DNA of 64,000 bases, taken from contig JAVHKY010000013.1 of the NCBI GenBank assembly GCA_035079385.1, forward strand, positions 3,410,001 to 3,474,000, read 5' to 3'. The notes beneath the pieces were generated by a model. The model did not search any database. It had not been told where the DNA came from and saw nothing but the letters and a program-made list of their open reading frames with translations. This stretch comes from Aspidiotus rigidus. Taxonomy: Eukaryota > Arthropoda > Insecta > Hemiptera > Diaspididae. Below are positions 35,444 to 46,500 of the stretch, piece by piece. The first letter of the stretch is position 1. Every line of letters begins with the position of its first letter. The position numbers and the translations under genes are program-made.

Positions 35444-36974
35444 TCAGGAGGTATTGCGGCTGTCGCTCTGGTTATAATCCGTCATATTCTAAAAAAAGAA
35501 AATGAACATAAAAAATATCACGGTGAAAAATATAAACAATATAAAGTGACATCTTTCTTCTTACCCTTTGATCCATATCAGTCGAACTGCCCAGTGGTGG
35601 ATTTGCGATCGCACCGATACATTCCGCACCTAATTCTTGTTCCATACCTGGACAGTCAACTATGTCGATAAGCGACATTCCCGCTGCTAATTCATCTGAA
35701 AGACGTTGTTCTTCCTTTTCTTCTAGTTTTGCGTGAACTTGGAAAGAAAGGTGGAGAGTGCCTGTAAAAATATGACCATACGGTATGTAAAGTAAGGCGA
35801 ACTCCTCAACTACCAAGGGACGCGAATGTTCACGCATCACTACACAAAGATGATACACGTCATGTTCTACATGGAAGAGCAAGACTGGCTTTGGTGAATT
35901 CAACCATTCAAACAAACGTTTTATCACCAACCGATAACGTTGATGAAACGTTCGTTTGAATAAAGATGACCAAGGTCTGTTTCATTCTTCAATGAATTCC
36001 CAATTCATCATCACGTTCATAGTCTTCGATAAAACCGCTCGATTCTATAGAAGCGATTGAAGTTAAACTTGTCGCGATGTCTCACTGGGAATGCGATCAC
36101 AATATACTGAGTATCCAAAGACAAGATTTTTGATTTTCAAGTGATATCTTGATTTTGAAAGAAAATGTTCGAAATAAAAAATACGTCGTAGAGGACTCTT
36201 TGCAAATTCGATTCTCATACTTTCTGAGATCTAGCTCTCATAGAGGTATTCGTGCTAACACGTAAATTCTTTCATCACTCATGTTCTAACTACCACGATC
36301 TGGATAAGATTGTATTGATTAATCAGACTTACTCCCAAAAGAAGTATTCCAAGGCGTAGTTGGTCGCAACGAAAGGTAATAGTTTCCAGGTTCGGACGGA
36401 GCCGTCAACCAGAGAGACACATATGCAACGCGGTCCGGTTCGAGAGCATGCAGGGAAAATTTTTCAGCACAGGGAAAATTTCCAGCGCAGCATTTCAAGA
36501 AGGAACCACGAGGCCAGGTTTCTTTGCCAGTGTTACGAAGCGTGTACGCCGCAATAAAACTACAATACGGTAAATAAATGATAAAATTAAAAAATTCTTG
36601 AAGGTCAATAAAAGAAATGAGTGCTTCAAAAATTCTCACTTTTTATTTGGTGTTAAATCATCTATTCCTCTAGGTGACTCCAAAACGCCCACTGAAAACT
36701 CATTCCTCGGTGAACGATAGTCCAAAAACGCACAAATAGCGTTTTGTAGGTTCCTGCAAGAGAATGAATGAAAAAATATTCCTCTGAAAACTGTATTATT
36801 ATGAAAATGCCCCACAAACCAATTGCTCATCTCCAAGAAGAACTCAGCAGTTTCATCGTTGACTTCCGCAATAAGTTCCTTGAATTGTTTGATTAGATCA
36901 TCTCTGTCTGTGGTATTCAAACAAGTGAATTGTAACAACAAGTTCGGGTCAATTGGGTCGTTGTCCACATCCAT
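35444..36974 (-). CDS. ILRUN: ILRUN (C6orf106)-like protein: UBA-like plus NBR1-type FW domain
   Basis: In vertebrates this family is a nuclear/cytoplasmic modulator of p300/CBP-dependent transcription and cytokine expression; the arthropod role is inferred. Exons on the minus strand: 36974-36820, 36753-36640, 36559-36333, 35761-35565, 35488-35444. All splice phases agree and give 245 aa. The start is the ATG of MDVDNDPIDPNLLLQF, matching the family's usual MDVD start; the codons upstream have no better ATG. The UBA-like part has FTCLNTTDRDDLI and FFLEMSNWNLQNAI (the Trp codon is split by an intron). The FW/NBR1-like part has LRNTGKETWPRG and HALEPDRVAYVSL, then APSEPGNYYLSLR. The C-terminus (GMSLIDIVDCPGMEQEL) is short and unlike the vertebrate tail (family length near 300 aa). 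No disruption is seen. Confidence 0.88.
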
Positions 36975-37813
36975 TATTGCACCTTCTTCAAGAACAATCA
37001 CGACACACCAGGAAATTCGAACACATTCACCTTAGACAAAGAGATGGAAGTAAACTACTGCAATAACTATAACGCGCTATAAAGATCACGAATAAGTCTC
37101 GAATTTATCTGGAAGACACACACGAGAATCGAAACTGAAGGCAAAAGAAGATCCAATAATTGGTTCATAACGAAACAAGAAAAATGTTCGAGAATTATGA
37201 GTAATAATATTTTGGATTTGGAATTATTATGAGTGGTTGTTAAAAACTGAATAAGGTTGGTTGATTATAATCAGAAATCATACGCAAAATCTTACGAGTT
37301 ACGACGACGACGATTACGGTCGACGACGTTGTCAACAGCAGCAGTGAGCAGAGTACAAGCGAAGCAACCACTCGGCCAGCTACAGAGGAAGCTGCCTGCT
37401 GCACCCCTTTAAATCTGAGCAATGATGAAGTCATCATTACAAAAATCCCATTTATCTAGATCCGGATAGGCTGTGCAGTGTCTATAGCAGTGTCACGGCA
37501 TGGTCACGGCGTAGTCACGGCCGTGGCAGTATGCTTGTTTGTGTTTGCCTTTGTTGCGCTGTGGTCGCGTTCTCTGACATTCACTATTCTTTGGCTGATC
37601 AGCAAAATTTTTTGCTGAATGCTCCATGATCGCCATTTTAGATTTCCGTGGATTCCATTCTTTTTTGGACCAAGAGTTATGAACTAATCAGGAACTAACC
37701 AAACCATGAAAACAGCTCATGTACTGGAACATCTGGGTTCACTAAAGTAGTGTATTTAATTAATAATTGTTCTGATCTAAACGGCATTTATTCAACTATT
37801 ATTTCTGATTAAA
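36975..37813. promoter_or_regulatory. Divergent promoter region between the ILRUN-like and RNF212B-like genes
   Basis: The two start codons lie 839 bp apart, head to head, so both promoters must lie here or in unseen 5' exons. Notable parts are a triplet-rich GAC/GTC stretch near 37300, a near-palindrome 'aatgatgaagtcatcatt' at 37421-37438, and three GTCACGGC repeats at 37492-37521. A 66-codon minus-strand ORF (37437-37240) looks signal-like only because of the triplet run and is not accepted as a gene. Confidence 0.5.
37492..37526. promoter_or_regulatory. Three GTCACGGC repeats at 11-bp spacing
   Basis: GTCACGGC begins at 37492, 37503 and 37514. The last copy runs into the perfect palindrome CACGGCCGTG (37517-37526). 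The 11-bp period is close to one helical turn, which suits a cluster of binding sites on one face of the DNA. The factor is unknown. Confidence 0.45.
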
Positions 37814-40194
37814 ATGGAGTGGATACATTGTAATCATTGTTGTAAACAGCCTCGGAGCCGAGACCCTGAATTCATTATGACAACTTGTGGTCATATTTTT
37901 TGCAAACAATGTGAGAGCAGAGGTAAAGTATGACCAACAAGCAATTCATTATAATTGATATACTTATATCTAGTTTACTGATTACTTACCTATCATGAAG
38001 ACGCTCCTAGCATTTATTTTTGATTTTTAACATTATTGTTGTCAATGAGAAATCTTCATCATTGTCAAAAAAATAATTGGTAAATAATTGTACTAAGTAT
38101 TTACTTACTGTGAAGGAGAATGATGTCAATCACCCCTTGAAAGTATTTATGGGTGCAAATGTTCTTAATGAACAAGAGTTGTGATAATTGTAAGGTACCT
38201 TCCTCATTATTTGCCAAATCATAGTTCACTAATGATTAAGTTTTTGTCATATTTTTAGGAAATATTGAACAATGTTTGGTCTGCAAGGCCAAGTGCAAAG
38301 CTACGCCGCTTGCCAGAAATGTAAGAGTCTCTCCTTTCAAACTCGTTGAAATGATTGACACGCGTCTAAAGTCATTCTTTGATACCTAATCTCTTAATTT
38401 CAAGTTGAAACCTGGGATACGTGTATACTTTGAAGATTTGGATAAAAAATTCAATGCATTATCGGAGTTAGCAAGTTCTCTCAATAACGTTTACAAATTT
38501 CAGAAGAACCATCGACTCAACTTCTTTAAAAAACAAGCAAGAAGGGTGAGTAAATTTCAGAATATTGATTGTAACTTACCTTATCGAAAGTGTGGTAGGT
38601 ATTAATTTCATTTTTATGGTCTAAAGGTCGATGCGTACAATCACTTGAAGCAAGAGAATGAACTCTTGCGAAAGAAACTGGTTGAATTACAGAAGTAAGT
38701 CATATCTAACTGAACACTATTTCTACACATTATCAGTGAACTGAATTTTGATTATATTTATGCACTTTACACAGACAAGTGCAAACTCTTAAACGTAAAG
38801 AACATAATCAATTATTACATCAGCAAACTCCAAAAACATACAAGGAGTCTCCCCATCCCCGAGCATCTGGTCACACTTCGGTTTCTCTCAGTAATCCTCG
38901 AACTCCAGCAGAGGTGAGAAACTGAATTTTTCCTTCCAGCTCTCCAGGCTCAATAGAATCCTCTTCGACAGTTGTTTAATAAAATAACGAACCGATGTTT
39001 TCTTTGCGTTGCAGGATGTATATGATAACTCCCATGTTGCATTTGGATTCATTCAGCCACATCTGAAGAATCATGCTTCATACAGGTGATACACTCTTAT
39101 CTGAACTAGGTATCCAAGTTTTTCTTCTCTTTCTCTATTCATTCAAAATATTGACTATACAAAAAAAAAAAAAAAAGAGAATGGACGTATGCCAGTAGTG
39201 TCTCAGACGTCTGAGTGTACCTTCCATACTTTTTTTTTCTTCTAGCGAAAAGGTATTAATGTAATTACCGTAATTGGGTATAACCGATTAGTATACGGTA
39301 TCAAGTCCCCTGTAAAAAAAAAAAATGTAATCAATGAGATCTAACATGTTCACAGGAGTGCTAAATTAAAGGTACCTAGTTGATTGTTGTTTTATAATCC
39401 TCGCTTTTCCTATGTGTAAGACAGTGTTCAAACCCCTTCCCGATTGAATTTTCCCGAGTTATACGACGTAGCCTCGTAATTTTTGTTCACGAAGTCCAAA
39501 TGAGGTTGCTCCTATAGAGGTGACTTGCGAAAAAAGTCTCGTCATTTTCAACGTTGGCAAAAATTGAACTAAAATATCGCATTTCCGTTCGACTTTCATT
39601 TGTTTACTTACTCTATCACATCATTGCGGAACATCATAAATTATTTCATCATTTCTTCTTGTAGTGAAAGAATTCTTGACTGGTTTTGTCGTCCAATAAT
39701 CAGTTTTCGTTCTATTTCTTGTCTCCTTCCTTTAAAACACAAGTCATGATGTAGGCCTCTGTGGGTTAAGGAAAGCGTGGATTAATTAATTTCATTTTTC
39801 CTATAATTCATATTTTATAAGCGCTTTCATTTTAGGAATAATTCTCAACGTACTCCGGCTTATAATCCTTCTTTGAGTACGTCCGGTAGTGCTGCTTCTT
39901 CAACTTTTGTTAATGAGTAAGTACATGCGATAACAGATCTTTAATTGAGAACAAAACTGATGCATGAGTAAAAATTAATGCAGATAATTAGAAAAAACAC
40001 ATGATGGGTATATTTAGTGTTCTTTTCATACCTACTGTTTCAGATTCCAGCGTCAGATTACTTCTTCAGGATTTGCTAGACCTCATGAAACGCCAAATTT
40101 TCAAAAAGGATCTCAAAGAGGGCCCACTCCACTCAATAATGCTATGAAAGGAATGAGAATTAACGATGCGGCGATGAGAAGAAATCGAAAATAA
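37814..40194 (+). CDS. RNF212B: RNF212B / Zip3-family RING E3 ligase (meiotic crossover regulator)
   Basis: Members of this family (RNF212, RNF212B, HEI10, yeast Zip3, Drosophila Vilya/Narya/Nenya) are RING ligases on the synaptonemal complex that select crossover sites. Exons: 37814-37922, 38259-38320, 38405-38545, 38627-38694, 38775-38913, 39015-39085, 39836-39916, 40044-40194. All are GT-AG and in phase, giving 273 aa. The N-terminus MEWIHCNHC matches the family start. RING ligands are C6, C9, C25, H27, C30, C33, C42 and C45 (CNHC, CGHIFCKQC, CLVC). LKPGIRVYF and a coiled coil (about 100-150, HLKQENELLRKKLVELQKQ) follow, then a Ser/Thr/Pro/Asn-rich tail ending in MRINDAAMRRNRK. The length is close to vertebrate RNF212B. 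No damage is seen. Expression is expected in the germ line (inference). Confidence 0.92.
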
Positions 40195-41726
40195 TAATTC
40201 TTCAGAAGTAATTCCCGATCATTCAGTGGGAAACATTTTATCCTTCGTTCTTTAGATTTATTACCGAAGAAATGAATGTGAGTTTTGTTTTCGTTCCCAG
40301 AAACCTCTTGGAGGTAGGACTTTCATTTATTATGAAGAAGTTTTCTTAACGATGTTATTATTTTCTTGAAATTGTACAGAATGAGTTATCTAAATCGTAC
40401 CCGCAACATGATTTGAAAAGGAGTAGGTAATATTTTTTTTCTCGAAAAAATTCAAATTTTTGGTACAACGTTCCAGAGCTCAAGTTGATGTTTTTTTTTC
40501 TTGCTAGTTATTTTTTTATCTTTTTTTTCTTCATTTCCGGTACCATGATCGTCCAAATTATTTCTTTAGAATCACAAGTGAGCCCGCCGAGTATAATATT
40601 TTATTTTGTTTATAAGTGTCTTAATTCTCATCGAATTGCGAATAGCAGTGAGTTAAATTATTAGGTATTGAATTCTTCATGAAGTTGATTCTCGCTTGAT
40701 ATTGAATGTAGGTGAGGAGTTATACGGAAATTAATTTTATAGAAATGCTTAAAGTTTTCGATTTTTTTTTTAAGTACTATCTATTTAATTTAGTTGCTTT
40801 CATTTATTTTTTGTCATGAATGTATTATTTTATTGAGTGTTAGAAATTCGAACCTATATTCAATCAAGACTACTCGGAAGAAGCGATGAAAACTAAGTTT
40901 TCCCCTGTTTTGTATTTGTACATGTTCGGAATTCGTTGCACAAAATAATTATCAAATTGTGTGGTAGTCTTGCTGATTATATCTGCTAGAATTAAACCGT
41001 TTATAATGTTGTAAGATGTTAGGGGTTGTATTGTTTACGAAGGATATCAAAATGACCGACTTGGACATACAAACGCAGATTTCATCTGTTAGAAGAGGAT
41101 TACTCATATTATTTTGTTTTCATATTATCTGCATCGTTGCAGTGAACGCAAAAGTAATAAGAAATGTTTCACAAATACTTACCAAAAGAATAATTTACAA
41201 ATAATACGAAACTACGTCAAACTTCATTCTGTTTTCGATATTTTGCTAAAGGATTTACCGTGTTATTCACTCTCGAGAAAAATTCTGTTACTAGTGTTGA
41301 TTTTTTGAAAATTTTTTGCGGTAATATTGTGAACTCATATTTGAATGGAAGTAAATTTTCTGAAAACCCTACGGTTTTGACTTCGCCAATTGTTCAGCAC
41401 TGCGTTGTCAGTGTGCTGAATGTGTTAATTTCTAGATGTGTGAAATTGAGTTTTCGGAATCAAAATTTAAATTTCAAAACATCGTTTTCATTGTTGGTTG
41501 TTTCCAGGCAAATTCATTTTTCTTCTAAATTTCAAAAGAAATATTTTATCAAGTACCTAGCAAGCCTATTCAGAAGAATTGTAATTTTCAATATACAATG
41601 CGAATTTCCAGGCCCCATAAAATAAAGTGATTTTTTTTTTTTCTCATTCAATAACACAGTAGTGGTTCTACTTCTTGTTCTGTAATTGGAACAGAGTTTT
41701 CATCGGTCGATTTTTATGAAAGTGCC

Positions 41727-41785
41727 GTGTATCTTTCAAACATGACTTCGCTTCAGTGTATCTTTCAAACATGACTTCGCTTCAG
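41727..41785 (+). repeat. Tandem duplication of a 29-bp unit
   Basis: The unit starting 'gtgtatctttcaaacatgac' occurs twice, identical, back to back. Identity implies a recent slippage or duplication event. Confidence 0.85.
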
Positions 41786-43510
41786 AAAAGTTAATAAGTC
41801 GCAGTATGAATATTTTATTTACAATCAAACGAAAACATTAATTAGAGTTGTTCGTATCAATTTTCATCTGTCCCTAAGTACATACAATTTTGACGTCATC
41901 CATCGGCTCGCCGTAACAATTTTTTCGGTGTGCTTTAGTTCGTGTTTATTATGATCTATGTGCTTTGAATTTGGTTTACTCTGTGGAAAAATATCCTGCA
42001 ACAAACAGAGCCCCGTTTTGATTAGACAAGTGTAATAACAAAAAAAAAAAAAAAAGAAGAGTACTAACGTAAATAAATAAAATTACGCTTTTAAAATATT
42101 GTTTTCACTGTTACCTATTTAACTTGTATTTTTTTCCCGTTCAGCTCGCGACAAGTGACAATTTAATTTCCTTTTTAGCGTGTACTTTTAAAACGACGAC
42201 GCTTGACGCCATCATGAATAACAAATTACTTTTATTCCTGGTAAATAACGGAAAAAGTGCGGGGAGGGGGAAACTACCTCTGGGATTTCGATTTGTTCAC
42301 AGTACTTCGATATAATTCAGAAACTATTACCCAGTAATAATTTGTTTCAGTCACGAAGAGAAAAGAGACTTCCAATGATATTTGGGCTTCATATTTTCAC
42401 GTCTATGTAGATAAAGGTGAAAGCGAGGAAAAAAAAAGATTTGTACGTCACAAAGTCTATTACTAGGTATGTGTGAAATACCAAGTGGAATATGACTTTC
42501 TTTTTCCTTTTTTTTTCTCGCTCTCTTCAGTAATGTTGAATGCAAAAGCGCGTAGCAACTACACACGAATGCTAGGTAGTAATTTATAAAGGAATTGAAG
42601 AGACGATGAACTGCGGTTGTCATTTCCATATATTCTAAAGACAAATCGCGAACATTTTTTTTAACGGAAATTTCATTCGTTTGCGTAAAAAGAGTATTAC
42701 AAAATCCGACTTAAGGCGTTGAGATTTTCGGAGTTTTCGTCGGGTACCTAGAGACGAGAAGCATCGAGAGAAGTTTCATTCAAAATTCATCTTTATTCTT
42801 CCAAATTGCGAAAGATCCACATAATTTTAATGTTTTATTTGAGACAGATTCTTGCGATTTTGCGTAAATTCCAAAAATTTTTGTGAGCTTTTTTTTTTAC
42901 TTTTTGCTTTCACATTGTGGATGGAAGAAAGGTCTTGTGATAGAAACATATCTGGAAGGAAAAATGAAAGGTTCTACTTTATTTGTGTTTCATTCTTAAT
43001 TAATTTTATTTATTTTTTTCTCTCACTCTTTTTCTCAGTGTAATGTAGATTTGTCTCTAGTAAAAATGTAGCATTCAAATCCAAACGATACTTAATAGGA
43101 GTTCCTGTACAAACGGATTTGACGGAGGGAGGGGACATATGGCTAGGACCTGCCCCGATGTTACATATTATAATTAAAAAAGAAAAGAAGATAGACTACA
43201 AACGGGAAGAGGAGTATGACTGTGACTAGCGACTACAAACAATCGATATAAATGAAATCACCATGCGGCTTGGAATGAAAAACAATCCTTGCTTCTCACC
43301 CCCTTGAGTGGAAATTCTTACAAAAGAGGGAGCGATGAATACCATTTATGAAAGGAAATATTTGAAATAACAATGTAGAAGCAGCCATCTTACTCATCTC
43401 AGAACACCCCCTTATCAATCCATAACATTTAAATTGACGAAGACCACTAATTTCACTGACCAATTAGAGAATGTGAGCGTAAGTCATATCCATAAACTTA
43501 TACAGATTGT

Positions 43511-43570
43511 ACTGAATACCTACCTGGGTTAGAATTGTTGACTGAATACCTACCTGGGTTAGAATTGTTG
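43511..43570 (+). repeat. Tandem duplication of a 30-bp unit
   Basis: The unit starting 'actgaatacctacctgggtt' occurs twice with no differences. Recent local duplication. Confidence 0.85.
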
Positions 43571-46500
43571 AAAATGTTTAGTATTCTGAAAGTTAGCAAT
43601 CGGTAATTATGCACAGGAAAGTTCCCATTTGTGAGGATGTTTTTGTATGATCAACATACTTCTCAAGCTCTAAATTTTGTTGACACATCGTGTATGAAAA
43701 TACCCAAATATTTTTGAAGCAGGATCGCATCACAAGAAAACTCATAGTAAGTCTTGAACCGGTCGCTAATCATATTTCTGAGGTGATACATCAAATTTTG
43801 TGACTTGCTTGGTTGAAATTCTTGTCAATTTCAGAAAAAACGCTTCACATTTTATTCACCTCTATATAGACCATAATGTCCTCTCTGACAGCGAGAGAGA
43901 GCGTAAGTAACCTAGCAGCTACAACGATATTATATGATGATTTTTTGTACAAAAGAATGACAACAAAGGTACCGGTAAGTCGCATTCTTGCGTATTAGGG
44001 ACGAATAGTTTTTTGACTCATACCCGTCTGATTGTGATTCCAGACCCGCATCTTACGCAGGATACGAAAACCGACGATGAAACTTGAAAAGTCATTTGTC
44101 AATCTACGATGAAGAAAGTCTATTTCGATTTGTTTGCTGAAGAAGAACTGGTAGAAGACATAAAAGTTTACGTGCAACTTATCGTCAAGATGATATGCAG
44201 AAAAGAAATCACTGGACTGCCGTTTATCTTGAAAAAATTTTACACGACGATTACGAGATTTGAAAAAATGAATATCCAAGTTTTCACCTACCGCAGCCAA
44301 TCTTTCCCCGCGGGTGAGAGTCGTAGCGAATTTGCATTTCCTTGTCTTACTAGAATACGAGATTTTGGCAATTACTATTTACTTATATATTGTTTCTGAC
44401 CCCTACAATATCGATGCTGCGTCGATGTTCGAACTGGTCAACCGATCCAGGCTCGTATATTTCATACAGCTCTACCTTCTGAATTTACACCCTTGGTATT
44501 AGCTGAAGAAACTAAGATTGTTTTCGCACAGCTCCGGAGTACACCACGGAAGTTCTCGAGAACATTGTATCTAGAAGTGAGACAGTGTAGAAATATGGGT
44601 AAGTTGATAAACCGAGTCTTGTGCTGGAGTACACATTATTTGTAAGTCCGGGAAAGTTAAGTCATTAATTTGAAGAGCATATCAATTTTTCTACGGGTAA
44701 AGCACAAATAATACAGAATAAGTACCTAGTACAAATGTATATTGTCCGCCCAACTGTCTGAGGTATTAAGGATCTTGACCTGAAGGGCTCTAATACCACG
44801 CCTTTGATTCAAAATGCTTGTGACTTACACTAGGGACGTCAAAAAGATATTTTGGAATCTGACTGATGCTTGTTCAGAGGAGAGAGAGGGTAGCCCTTCT
44901 CCCCTTCAGTAAATCTCATAATCTTGAACCAGAAGACCCTGGCGCCGTGCCCCCAATCTCTAATGTCATTGACCTGCATTTGCGTCTTGAATAAATTTAT
45001 ATTTTGGACCTGCATATGGAAGAGGGAGGAAGCATTTTGATTTACCTGGTAGTGGTAATATTAAAAAAGATTTGTGATATAGAATTGTTGACTTCAGTTC
45101 TGTAGTCTTATTATTCACGTATCATTTCAACAGCTTGAAATGAAGAAGATGATCCTCTGTGCGGATTAAATAAATCAGACCTGCCGTCATGAATTCACTC
45201 TACTTTGTAAACAAAATTTCAATTCAATCCTAGTCGGTACAACTTTGATGGGAATCGTAAGATTGACGAGATCTCATTTCTGTTAGACAAGGTGATGATG
45301 GATTCTAGAGATGCTCCTCATTACGAGTGGATGTTGACTTGTTCAGTCAGTTCGGTTACTGACCGCAAAAAGGAATACAAGTACCTTTTGTCGCGAGCTT
45401 ATCAATCTCATCACGTTTGCGTATGTCAATAAAACGAAAAGAATGATGCTCGGAATATAGGCAGTATCAGTTCTGGGATTAGTGCGGTAGTTGATGAGAA
45501 CGAGGTGAGTCCCGAGAAACAAAGGGAGAATATTCTGTTTCTAATTTCGTTGATTTGCTGAAGGAGTGGTGGAGAGACTTCATCATGGTTGGGGAGATGA
45601 GATATTCTTTGCTCTTAATAATACTTTTGTCAAATTACGTTGGATCACATAATCTACCCAAGTATGAGAAGAAAAAAAACAGAATCGAACCGAATTTTCA
45701 TATCCTTTCATCTCGTAGTCTCTTCTATCTCTCGTCGAAGACATTTTCCAACCAGAAAAAAATGTTCATAGCGGGGACAGGAGACTAACAGTGGTCGACC
45801 AAATGTCAACGGGTATTGAATTTATTCTCTCGAAAAAGACGACGACGTATGCAAGCTTTATTGAATTATAGTCAATTGATGCCAAATTCGGAAGGAAAAC
45901 ACTTCTATACAACTTCTTCGACACTATCGTTTAAGGGGTTTAGTTACCAATATTCCACGATTGTGGTATCTTTGAATTAGGGTAATTTTTTAAAATGCAG
46001 ACGAGCATGACTGTAGCAGATGATCCTTGTTTTTACCAATTCAACCCTTCATTCCCAGGGAACATTGACACCTGTTTTTGAAAATTCGTCGCCAACTATA
46101 TAGGAATAATTTACAGTTACTACACAGCAATTGAAGATGAAACTATGAAATACACCGGCTATGCGAAATATCGCATGCTGTACAATTTATTATTCATTTT
46201 TATACTCTTACTGTATTCTCGAGAACATTTTTCACGGTATTTTGTCGCAACTCGGTTTTGGATTTTTTTTCAAATATCATCAACCTTAAACAAAATTTTA
46301 TGGATTTTTAAAGTAGGTACGATAATATTCCTCCGATTGAATCACCGAGCTTGCTACAAATGGAGAAAGGGAGTGAAATGTAAAATTTACATCGTAGGTA
46401 TGAATTTTTTGTTTTCATTCTTAATGGCTTCTATATATTCACATAAATTTGATACGTTGATTTTTACCGCACTTTGTATAAAGCCGCAAATACGATTCCA

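Noticed and set aside
37240..37437. ORF resembling a signal or membrane protein upstream of the ILRUN-like gene
   Set aside because: The hydrophobic run comes from a GAC/GTC triplet stretch in the divergent promoter.
41260..41625. 121-codon + strand ORF followed by AATAAA
   Set aside because: No homology recognised and no sign of splicing; more likely non-coding sequence downstream of the RNF212B-like gene.
44109..44399. 96-codon acidic ORF
   Set aside because: No motif recognised; overlaps an equally long ORF on the other strand.
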